Assembly (NCBI GenBank): GCA_049299095.1
Contig: JBAQWV010000002.1
Span: forward strand, 1 to 23,318
DNA: 23,318 nt
Direction of reading: 5' to 3'
Origin: JAAEKA01 sp049299095
Lineage (GTDB): Bacteria; Chloroflexota; Anaerolineae; JAAEKA01
Position numbers and translations under genes: made by a program. Positions 9,001-14,357 of the stretch are shown here, piece by piece (positions within the stretch are counted from its first letter, which is position 1; the number at the start of each line of letters is the position of its first letter). The notes under the pieces are model-generated. The model ran no database searches and was not told where the DNA came from. It saw only the letters and a list, made by a program, of their open reading frames with translations.

Positions 9001-9670
9001 TCGGCACTTCAAACGGATCGCCGATCGCCTGCACGGCCTTTTCGATGCGCGCGGTTTTGAACGTCGCGAGCTTGCCGTGATAGTCGCTGTGACCGATCAG
9101 GTAGATGCCGTCGCCCCAAACCGCCGGCTCCAGCAAGTAAGGCTTGATCAAATAATGGCGCGTGCGGCCGTGCAGCACACGATGGCTGATGTGAACCGGA
9201 TAGCGATTCAGCCAGCAGTGTACCAATGTCGAGAAGATTTGCTGCTGGCGCTCATCCTGTTCCTGGTTGAGCACGATTTGGGCCGCGCTTACCAACCTTT
9301 CGGCCAACGCGCCCGGCAAGGGCCGCGCTAGTTTTTCCAGAGCCGTGGCAACTGCCTCTTGGCTGACGCGCGTCTGCTGCTGCATTCGACGGCCCGCCAG
9401 ATATAAGACCGCAGCCTGCTCGCGACTGAGCGGAATATGCATGATGCTGTGATGCTGGGGGATGAAGTAATGCCCGCGCTGGTCTGGATCTTCCTCAATG
9501 GGAATGTGGAGTTCATCAACCATGATGCGCCGGATACGATAGATATTCGTGCGATCGGTACCCAAACGTTCGCCCATGGCGCTATCACTGAAGGACGCTT
9601 GTAGGTAGAGTCGCTCCATCTCGTAGATGTAATTGTAGCGTTGGTAGGCTGCCCGATCCGTGCTTGGCAT
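6023..9670 (-). CDS. cas3: HTH-WYL transcription regulator fused to Cas3 nuclease-helicase
   Basis: This 1215-residue protein joins a regulator to the Cascade-recruited nuclease-helicase. Residues ~1-70 form a DeoR/YafY-like helix-turn-helix (MGERLGTDRTNIYRIRRIM). Residues ~155-215 form a WYL domain, with KPYLLEP and GIYLIGH in place of the usual WYL triplet, then TARIEKA; a WCX-like tail runs to ~325. After a ~10-residue linker, Cas3 starts at ~335. HD residues are H352, H357, D360, H403-D404, H441, H474-H475 and D542. Helicase motifs are Walker A TPTGSGKT (~624-631), DEVH (762-765), SAT (793-795), VVATQVIEQSLDLDFD and QRAGRLHRH (963-971); an accessory C-terminal domain ends the protein. All catalytic motifs are intact. 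The ATG at 9670 has GGAGG eight nt upstream; a longer start at 9727 would lie in the promoter. GC content changes sharply at the junction (~8700). A dedicated Cas3 translated from an internal start cannot be excluded. Confidence 0.95.
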   Translation of the reverse strand: MPSTDRAAYQRYNYIYEMERLYLQASFSDSAMGERLGTDRTNIYRIRRIMVDELHIPIEEDPDQRGHYFIPQHHSIMHIPLSREQAAVLYLAGRRMQQQTRVSQEAVATALEKLARPLPGALAERLVSAAQIVLNQEQDERQQQIFSTLVHCWLNRYPVHISHRVLHGRTRHYLIKPYLLEPAVWGDGIYLIGHSDYHGKLATFKTARIEKAVQAIGDPFEVPTDFNIDELLKYAWGIWHADEEPHTVTLRFNAQVAPRVMESIWHPQQTITQMEDKGVIWQAPIAEWREMLPWTRGWGADVEVLEPRELREEVAGGVKRMMRLYGLADITSPVRPHFLLWAKTDRKTQRFHPLICHLIDVAQVAHKLWSNVLTDSFRSHLAAMLNLEIEAAGRLLAFWAALHDIGKASPAFQRKVGHLQTTLEKAGIQFPKLFSNENTPHGLLSTCFLETLLVTETTLDLRAAKRIAWALGGHHGVWPEPGATKGVKTDQKGEHEWNTMRKSLIEDLKAVLRPPELHGWIAERKDENVFLALFSGFVSVADWIGSSETYFSYTETVEDLHEYATQAAQKAQSALESLGWIGYQSPSQPCAFQTLFPFAPNDVQDAAIQLAATTTGPALTLIETPTGSGKTEAALYLADSWASKDQQRGLYVAMPTMATSNQMHKRVASALYSRYEKATATPLLIHSQARWIRNSPPPQIVSDDEQATDASTQSMTWFLPRKRSLLAPFGVGTIDQSLISVLQTRHFFVRLFALSHKTVIFDEVHAYDTYMSALFEHLLAWLSAVGASVILLSATLPASTRRRLVQAYAGNNALQVPDAPYPAISHFSSNKLEVISLPPQRVRAVTLTMIPREPVGIISELREALSQGGCAAVICNTVKRSQEIYRAIQNEQLVDNQDLYLFHARTPFGWRNEIEQQILEKFGKSGKRPDKAIVVATQVIEQSLDLDFDIMVSELAPIDLLLQRAGRLHRHERLRPLPLTSPRLIIAVDEEEEFPGFGNDTFVYEPYILLRSLAAIKDQTVLSPDVCKLIEFVYDDTSLDKLPSKWQTRLFQAQQEMVERYNKNIFEARNRLVPSPDSESLSGDLKIELEEDMPAVHVTLQALTRLGPPSISLVCLHHYNGQLWTEPNGQGTMIELGHKPDSITTERLAQCTVSISDQKTVKYFLEQKLPPGWYDHALLRDHRLAIFTAEGLCDFTGLPYPLHLTRELGLEIIKP

Positions 9671-9692
9671 CTTATGCCCCTCCGAGTGCGAT

Positions 9693-9731
9693 ATATTTGG
9701 CAACATTATACCACGTCCTGTTGCCAAATAT
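9693..9731 (-). promoter_or_regulatory. cas operon promoter with operator bracketing the -10 box
   Basis: A perfect 12-bp inverted repeat (arms 9693-9704 and 9720-9731, core ATATTTGGCAAC) flanks a 15-bp spacer. On the minus strand the spacer ends in TATAAT (plus 9705-9710), preceded by TGG, so it is an extended -10 element. The predicted start site falls inside the left arm, about 28 nt before the ATG at 9670. I see no good -35. A protein bound to both arms would cover the promoter. The obvious candidate is the WYL-HTH encoded directly downstream; this assignment is inference. Confidence 0.75.
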
Positions 9732-9789
9732 CGTCATTTTTTTGGGCCATACGCCGAAAAAATATCAACGCACAGCCCCGTGTTGTGGC

Positions 9790-9996
9790 TCAACAGCGCT
9801 TCCCAAACCAGCGCAAATATCCCTTATCGTCTTCTTGCAGAAGGTCGCCGCGCGCCTCCAAATGCGCCAAACTGCGTTGCATTGTCTGGCTATCAAGATT
9901 GAGATATTGACCGATGTCTGCTAGTTGTTGATCCGGGTTTTGCTGGATGAAGGCCAGTACTTGATCCAGTCGTTCGTCGTTACGGTTTCGACCCAT
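9790..9996 (-). CDS. Small winged-helix DNA-binding protein, unknown role
   Basis: This 68-residue protein (MGRNRNDERLDQVLAFIQQ start) is essentially one winged helix-turn-helix: helix 1 DERLDQVLAFIQQN, helix 2 LADIGQYLN, recognition helix SQTMQRSLAHLEARG and wing DLLQEDDKGYLRWFGK. No effector domain is present. The ATG at 9996 is chosen because AAGGAG lies seven nt upstream and the longer reading to 10146 has no domain character. It lies 119 nt upstream of the WYL-cas3 ATG in the same direction, with the cas promoter between them, and has its own palindromic promoter region. A role in cas regulation is suggested by position only. I do not recognise a named family. Confidence 0.75.
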   Translation of the reverse strand: MGRNRNDERLDQVLAFIQQNPDQQLADIGQYLNLDSQTMQRSLAHLEARGDLLQEDDKGYLRWFGKRC

Positions 9997-10035
9997 GGCA
10001 AATCTCCTTAGTTGGAAAAAGTTGACTTGCCGTTG

Positions 10036-10070
10036 AGTATAAAAAATCATTGTTGCGAACCATGCAACAA
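10036..10070 (-). promoter_or_regulatory. Candidate promoter and palindromic operator of the small wHTH gene
   Basis: A perfect 7-bp inverted repeat, TTGTTGC (10050-10056) and GCAACAA (10064-10070) with a 7-bp spacer, lies just upstream of a minus-strand TATACT -10 candidate (plus 10036-10041). The repeat would overlap the -35 region, which otherwise has no good match. The predicted transcript start is about 33 nt before the ATG at 9996. Its half-site GCAACA is also present in both arms of the cas operator. Confidence 0.5.
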
Positions 10071-10246
10071 GCGCAAAAAATTCATCAGTTTGAATAAAAT
10101 TTCGCGTAGTCGTGTTGTGTAAAAACCAAACTAACTGGGGCAGCAATATCTGCAGTCAGTGCGAAAGAACGATGCGTTCGTGGCGATCTCCTGAAGCACA
10201 AAATGGGTTTTGGTGGGTTTTTAGGTAAGGTTTATTTCTCCGGCCC

Positions 10247-10283
10247 AAGCAAGTTGCGCTGAATAGCACAGCGCAACTTGCTT
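10247..10283. repeat. Perfect 15-bp hairpin with 7-nt loop, function unknown
   Basis: Left arm 10247-10261 (AAGCAAGTTGCGCTG) and right arm 10269-10283 are exact reverse complements, with loop AATAGCA. There is no T-run directly after either side (the plus side continues ATTTATA), and no gene ends close by, so a simple terminator is not clear. It may be the end of an untranslated RNA, a protein-binding palindrome, or a mobile-element remnant. Confidence 0.7.
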
Positions 10284-10585
10284 ATTTATACACCGATTTT
10301 CTAATCGCTATTGCGTCAAGTGTCTGTGAAAACCTCATAAAGTATACATAACAATCATAGTGTGTATATGCATGTCTGACCCCGATCTGTGTCCCCGGCT
10401 GACCACGCGCGCCGTGTAAGCCTTCATTGACTTTGTGTGGCCGGCAATTTGCCCTTTTGATCGCTAAGCGAACAGCTAAGTCAACGCAAAGGGCTTCACA
10501 GCGCGCGTTGTGATGACGAAGCCAGCACGGCTGGCCACCCGGCAGCGTTTCATTTCCTATTGCAGGCGTAGTGCGTTATGTAAAT

Positions 10586-10623
10586 AAAAAAACAGTCTCT
10601 GTATTTATTCATGCAGAGACTGT
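10586..10623 (-). terminator. Intrinsic terminator of hflX
   Basis: Arms 10592-10601 (ACAGTCTCTG) and 10614-10623 are perfect 10-bp reverse complements around a 12-nt loop. Read on the minus strand the stem is followed by seven T (plus-strand A-run 10586-10592). It lies 24 nt beyond the hflX stop. Confidence 0.9.
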
Positions 10624-10647
10624 CGGCCGAGTAAGCGGAGGGCGTGG

Positions 10648-12048
10648 TTATGGCAACCGGATCGGTAATATTTCCGGCTTGCGTGGCCCAATGGCTTCTG
10701 TTGCGGCTGCCACACGGTAAACCTGCATTCGTCCGGCCAGTTCCACCGGCAACATGCCGCGCAGCCGCACACCATGCTCGGTGTGTTCTTCGTGATCAAT
10801 TAAGCCGTAGGTGTGCCACAAATGCACGAGTTCACCCGCGTTGTATGGGATCAGCGCATCCACACGCACCATTTCGACGTTCAGCATCTCTTCAATGCGC
10901 GCCAGCAGCTCTGGTACGCCGCGCCCGGTTTCCGCAGAAATCGGCAAGGCGTCGCTAAATTCACGTTGCAAGAGGTCAACTACCGGTTCAGGATCGGCCA
11001 GCAGGTCAATCTTGTTCATGGCGGTCATCATGGGTTTGTCAACTACGCCCAACTCGCGCAGCACCTCCCCGACGGCTTCAGCCTGTTCCAAGGCGTTTTG
11101 GTGTGTTATGTCAACTATATGTAACAACAAATCGCTTTCCGCGATTTCCTCCAGCGTGGCGCGAAAAGCGGCCACCAACGTGGTCGGCAGTTTTTGAATG
11201 AAACCCACCGTGTCGGTGATCAGCGCCTCGCGGCCGCTGGGCAGGCGAATGCGTCGCGTCGTGGGATCAAGTGTGGCAAAGAGCATATTGGCTGACAGCA
11301 CGCCTGCTTCCCCGCTTTCCGGCGAAGCCAGCCGCGTCAGTGTGTTCAATAAGGTGCTTTTGCCTGCATTGGTATATCCAACCAGTGAAATGGTGTTAAG
11401 GGCCGCGCTGCGCCGTTTTTGACGGTGACGCTGGCGATGGGCGCGCACTTCTTCCAGCTCGCGGCGCAGATGGGCAATGCGTCGGTTGATCTCGCGACGG
11501 TCTACTTCCAACTGCGTTTCACCGGGACCGCGCAAACCAACGCCGCCCGTGCCGCTGGCTGCGGCACCACCGCCTGCCTGCCGTGCCAAGTGTGTCCAGG
11601 CCCGCGTCAGGCGCGGCAGGCGGTATTCGTACTGTGCCAGCTCGACTTGCAGCGCGCCTTCGCGCGTGTGCGCGTGTTTGGCGAAGATGTCGAGGATCAA
11701 CGCGGTACGGTCAAGTATCTTGACTTCTTCGCTCTTAACCGCCTTTTCGATCTCGCGCTGCTGCCGCGGGCTGAGTTCTTCGTCGAACAGGATGGCGGAT
11801 GCCCCCAGCTCGGCGCGCAGTTCGATGATTTCGGCCAGCTTGCCGCTACCGATCAGAGTGGCGGGGTTGGGCGTAGCGATGCGTTGATAGGTTTGGCCTA
11901 CGACGCGCATGCCGGCGGTCGAAGCCAGTTGCGCCAGCTCGTCGAGCGAGTCGCCCACACTAAAGCGGCCCGGCTGGCTGCGCAATTCAACGCCCACCAG
12001 CAGCGCGGTTTCTTGGGGTTGGTCAGGGTAAAAGTAGTTGTCGGGCAT
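10648..12048 (-). CDS. hflX: GTPase HflX
   Basis: HflX is a ribosome-associated GTPase that splits stalled or heat-damaged 70S ribosomes. The 466-residue protein has the HflX N-terminal domain (LIGSGKLAEI, ILFDEELSPRQQREIEKAV), the signature DRTALILDIFAKHAHTREG (~113-131), the glycine-rich GGVGLRGPGETQLEVDRR (~168-185), a coiled-coil linker of HRQRHRQKRR type, and the G domain: GYTNAGKS (224-231), DTVGF, NKID. The C-terminal domain is complete. The ATG at 12048 is chosen over an adjacent upstream TTG. There is no Shine-Dalgarno sequence, but a -10-like box ends seven nt before it, so the mRNA is probably leaderless. It is a single gene with its own terminator. Confidence 0.96.
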   Translation of the reverse strand: MPDNYFYPDQPQETALLVGVELRSQPGRFSVGDSLDELAQLASTAGMRVVGQTYQRIATPNPATLIGSGKLAEIIELRAELGASAILFDEELSPRQQREIEKAVKSEEVKILDRTALILDIFAKHAHTREGALQVELAQYEYRLPRLTRAWTHLARQAGGGAAASGTGGVGLRGPGETQLEVDRREINRRIAHLRRELEEVRAHRQRHRQKRRSAALNTISLVGYTNAGKSTLLNTLTRLASPESGEAGVLSANMLFATLDPTTRRIRLPSGREALITDTVGFIQKLPTTLVAAFRATLEEIAESDLLLHIVDITHQNALEQAEAVGEVLRELGVVDKPMMTAMNKIDLLADPEPVVDLLQREFSDALPISAETGRGVPELLARIEEMLNVEMVRVDALIPYNAGELVHLWHTYGLIDHEEHTEHGVRLRGMLPVELAGRMQVYRVAAATEAIGPRKPEILPIRLP

Positions 12049-12055
12049 GAGCAAA

Positions 12056-12085
12056 AATATAGGTAGACAAGAGGAAAGTAGACAA
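12056..12085 (-). promoter_or_regulatory. Candidate hflX promoter giving a leaderless mRNA
   Basis: On the minus strand TTGTCT (plus 12080-12085; 4/6 match to -35) is separated by 18 nt from TATATT (plus 12056-12061; 5/6 match to -10). The -10 ends seven nt before the ATG at 12048, so transcription would begin at or within a base or two of the start codon. The -35 lies inside an arm of the inverted repeat described separately. Confidence 0.5.
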
Positions 12086-12117
12086 ACAACCCTATGTACG
12101 TGTTTGTTTGTCTACTT
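12063..12117. repeat. GTAGACAA inverted/direct repeat cluster
   Basis: Arms 12076-12089 (AAGTAGACAAACAA) and 12104-12117 are perfect 14-bp reverse complements around a 14-nt loop. A third, direct copy of GTAGACAA lies at 12063-12070. The cluster fills the gap between the aminotransferase stop and hflX. The minus strand lacks a T-run after the stem, so it is not a classic terminator. It may be an intergenic dispersed repeat or an operator; it overlaps the candidate hflX -35. Confidence 0.7.
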
Positions 12118-12130
12118 GTGTACCCTCGAT

Positions 12131-13291
12131 CTAAATCTTCATGGTCTTCAGCCGCGCCATAGCCTGTTCGATTTTGGCTGTGGCGGTGCCGAGGCTGACG
12201 CGAATGTAGCCGACGCCGCTGGGGCCGTAGGCATCGCCCGGCGTGAAACTGACGCCGGTTTCCAGCAGGATTTTGTCCGCGAATTCCTGCGAGCCGTAGC
12301 CCGCGGGCGGTGTGGCCCAGATGTACAGGCCAGCCTGTGGGGTTTCCGCTTTCATGCCGATGGCGCTGATGCCAGCCAGCACGATGTCGCGGCGCTGACG
12401 ATATTCTTCGTTGCGCGCGGTCATCCAACCAGTGTCCGCGTTCAGCGCAGCCGTGGCCGCGTCTTGCACCGGACGGAAGATGCCGCTGTCCACATTGCTT
12501 TTGATCTGCAAAAGCGCCTTGACCGCCACCGCGTTGCCGACGGCCATGCCGACACGCCAGCCGGCCATGTGGTGGCTCTTGCTGAGCGAGTTGAATTCCA
12601 GCGCAACTTCCTTGGCGCCGGGTACTTCCAGCAGGCTGGGCGCAACATAGCCGTCGAAGGTGATGTCGGCGTAGGGTAAGTCTGAGCAGAGCAGGATGTC
12701 ATGGCGGCGGCAGAAGTCAATCGCTTCCTCGTAGAAGCTCATCGGTGCAATCGCGCCGGTGGGGTTGTTAGGATAGGACACCCACATCAGTCGCGCACGT
12801 CGGGCCACGTCTGCGGGAATAGCAGTTAAGTCAGGCAGCCAGCCCAGGCGACGCTCCAGCGGCGTAAAATGGACATCGGCCCCGGCCATCTTGGCCCCCA
12901 TCTGATACGTTGGATAGCCGGGATCGGGCACAATCGCCAGATCGCCGGGGTCCAGCCAAGCCAGCGCGATATTGGCCAGTCCTTCTTTCGAGCCGAGCAG
13001 CGGCAATGTTTCGCTGGTTGCGTCCAACGTGACGCCGAAGCGACGCTGATAGTAATCGGCAATCGCCTGCTTCAGCTCCGGCGTGCCGCCATAACCGGCA
13101 TAACCGTGTTTTTTGGGGTCGCGGGCTTGTTTGTCCAGCTCGTCAATGATGAAGATGGGCGGTGGCGCGTCCGGTTCGCCGATGTCCAGACGGATAATGT
13201 CGAGGCCTTCGGCAGCCAGCTTGCGCAGCCGGGCCGCGTGCGCAGCAAATACGTACATGGGAACGTTATCTAAACGATGGGCAGGTCGCAT
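12131..13291 (-). CDS. dapL: PLP-dependent aminotransferase, probably LL-diaminopimelate aminotransferase
   Basis: This is a fold-type I, class I/II aminotransferase of 386 residues. The likely reaction is transfer of an amino group from glutamate to tetrahydrodipicolinate, giving LL-diaminopimelate for lysine and cell-wall synthesis. It shows LDIGEPD (35-41), YGGTPELKQAI, LLGSKEGLANI (98-108), VPDPGYPTYQ, YPNNPTGAIAP (173-183), SDLPYADI (203-210), the PLP lysine K238 in SLSKSHHMAGWRVG, and a C-terminal YIRVSLG. MRPAHRLDNVPMYVFA is the typical DapL-type start; GGAG lies 10 nt before the ATG at 13291. The longer reading to 13336 is not supported. Class is certain; the exact substrate is inferred, and another aminotransferase specificity remains possible. 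Confidence 0.85.
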   Translation of the reverse strand: MRPAHRLDNVPMYVFAAHAARLRKLAAEGLDIIRLDIGEPDAPPPIFIIDELDKQARDPKKHGYAGYGGTPELKQAIADYYQRRFGVTLDATSETLPLLGSKEGLANIALAWLDPGDLAIVPDPGYPTYQMGAKMAGADVHFTPLERRLGWLPDLTAIPADVARRARLMWVSYPNNPTGAIAPMSFYEEAIDFCRRHDILLCSDLPYADITFDGYVAPSLLEVPGAKEVALEFNSLSKSHHMAGWRVGMAVGNAVAVKALLQIKSNVDSGIFRPVQDAATAALNADTGWMTARNEEYRQRRDIVLAGISAIGMKAETPQAGLYIWATPPAGYGSQEFADKILLETGVSFTPGDAYGPSGVGYIRVSLGTATAKIEQAMARLKTMKI

Positions 13292-13359
13292 AAATGGGTT
13301 TCTCCAAAATGAAAGTGCGTAGCCTGAGTTGGTCAAAGGCTGCGTTTAACGTGTAAGTT

Positions 13360-14352
13360 TTACTGTTGAGATTGAATATAGATAAATTCTTCTAACACGC
13401 GGCCGACGCGCAGCAAACTCGTGGAGCTGAGTTTATCCAGCGTGTCCTGCGTGGTTTGCCAGTACAGATAGTTCTGGCCTGCCAGCACCGCGGTCGGGAT
13501 GCCCTGCGCAGCCAGCACAGCCTGACCCAGCATATAATCGTTGCTGGCTGCCGGGGCAAACCAGTCCTCATAACTAAGACTGCGTGCTGTTGCCATCAAC
13601 TCGCCCGCCAGCGCGGCATCTGATGCCGGGTTCAGGCTGAAACGGTCGTTGCTGCCGCCTAACAAATCTACCAGCACCGCCGCACGCACAGATGCGCCCT
13701 GCTGGCTGATCGCGGTGGCCAGCGCCTGCGTACCCTCGGCCACCGGTGTGCCATCGGCGGCGTATTGGCCGTCCAGAAAAACCAGCCACACCCCGTCGTG
13801 GATGCGGGTTTTATCAAGCGATTTAGCCAGCTCCAGCAGCACGGCCACGCCACTCGCGCCGTCGTTCGCACCGGGAGAGGGCTGGCTGCGTCGGGCCGGG
13901 TCCGCCTCACGGCCTGTAATCGGGCTGGTATCATAGTGCGTTGCCAGCAGCAGCAGCGGATCCGTGCCGGTTTTCGCCACGATGTTGCGACGAATGCCGC
14001 CATTCTCGCTGGTAAATTCCTGCACTTCCACCTGCCAGCCGCTGTCATTCAGCTCTTGGACAATGCGCTGCGCGGTCACTGCGTGCGCTTCGCTGCCGGC
14101 CACGCGCGCGCCCAACGCGGTGATAAAACTGGCCACACCCTGGGCGCGCAAGCCGTCGAAGGCCAGGGTCGCGCCTGATACTGCGGTGATCGCGGGTGCA
14201 GGCGCGGGCGTGGGTTCCGGGCGCACCCGCTCCCACACATCGCGGCCTGCCCGGCCCAGCCAAAGCAGCACGATGAGCAGCAAGCCCAGCAGCGCCAGCT
14301 CCAGCCAGTTATCCCGCAATCGTGCCAACAGTTTGCCCAACCTCGCATCCAT
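13360..14352 (-). CDS. Membrane-anchored M28-family peptidase-like protein, key residues missing
   Basis: The 330-residue protein has one N-terminal membrane helix (~17-33), a proline-rich linker (EPTPAPAPA), and an M28 aminopeptidase/glutaminyl-cyclase-type fold facing outside. Zinc ligands H139 (LLATHYDTSP), D164 (PGANDGASG) and D229 (VDLLGG) are kept. The usual catalytic and bridging Glu-Glu after FxDG is Gln-Tyr (DGQY, 194-197), and the C-terminal His of the WHT-type motif is Gln299 (YWQTTQDT). Bases were checked: the codons are CAA-TAC and CAA. It is therefore probably inactive as a two-zinc peptidase, or uses a different chemistry. It starts five nt after the der stop and has no clear Shine-Dalgarno, which suggests translational coupling. 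Confidence 0.8.
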   Translation of the reverse strand: MDARLGKLLARLRDNWLELALLGLLLIVLLWLGRAGRDVWERVRPEPTPAPAPAITAVSGATLAFDGLRAQGVASFITALGARVAGSEAHAVTAQRIVQELNDSGWQVEVQEFTSENGGIRRNIVAKTGTDPLLLLATHYDTSPITGREADPARRSQPSPGANDGASGVAVLLELAKSLDKTRIHDGVWLVFLDGQYAADGTPVAEGTQALATAISQQGASVRAAVLVDLLGGSNDRFSLNPASDAALAGELMATARSLSYEDWFAPAASNDYMLGQAVLAAQGIPTAVLAGQNYLYWQTTQDTLDKLSSTSLLRVGRVLEEFIYIQSQQ

Positions 14353-14357
14353 ACCGC

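Larger units (their letters stand above)
9997..10585. other. Gene-free boundary region between cas locus and hflX
   Basis: Nothing here encodes a protein I can support. It holds the wHTH promoter (10036-10070), a perfect 15-bp hairpin (10247-10283), a 6-bp inverted repeat TATACA/TGTATA (10343-10348 and 10363-10368), and a GCCAGC/GCTGGC mini-hairpin (10521-10535). The stretch around 10371-10400 (GTCTGACCCC, TGTGTCCCC) vaguely resembles sequences left beside REP-type transposases, but I see no transposase or ends. It separates the lower-GC cas operon from the higher-GC housekeeping genes, so it could be an insertion boundary. Confidence 0.6.

Noticed and set aside
8631..9080. Plus-strand open frame opposite the WYL region
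   Set aside because: Low-complexity Ser/Arg-rich shadow of the real minus-strand gene.
9671..9727. Longer start for the WYL-Cas3 gene at 9727
   Set aside because: The extra 19 codons run through the -10 box and inverted repeat, while the ATG at 9670 has GGAGG at good spacing and a normal HTH-protein start.
10371..10400. Possible transposon end (GTCTGACCCC and TGTGTCCCC)
   Set aside because: No transposase, no matching opposite end and no target duplication are visible; similarity is from memory only.
10521..10535. GCCAGC/GCTGGC 6-bp hairpin as a terminator
   Set aside because: Too short, without a T-run, and hflX already has a strong terminator at 10586-10623.
11419..12066. Open frame of 215 codons on the plus strand opposite hflX
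   Set aside because: Antisense to a clear HflX; the high GC of the region creates long shadow frames and the protein has no domain character.
12038..12679. Plus-strand open frame opposite the dapL 3' end
   Set aside because: Runs across the intergenic palindrome and antisense to a strongly conserved aminotransferase.
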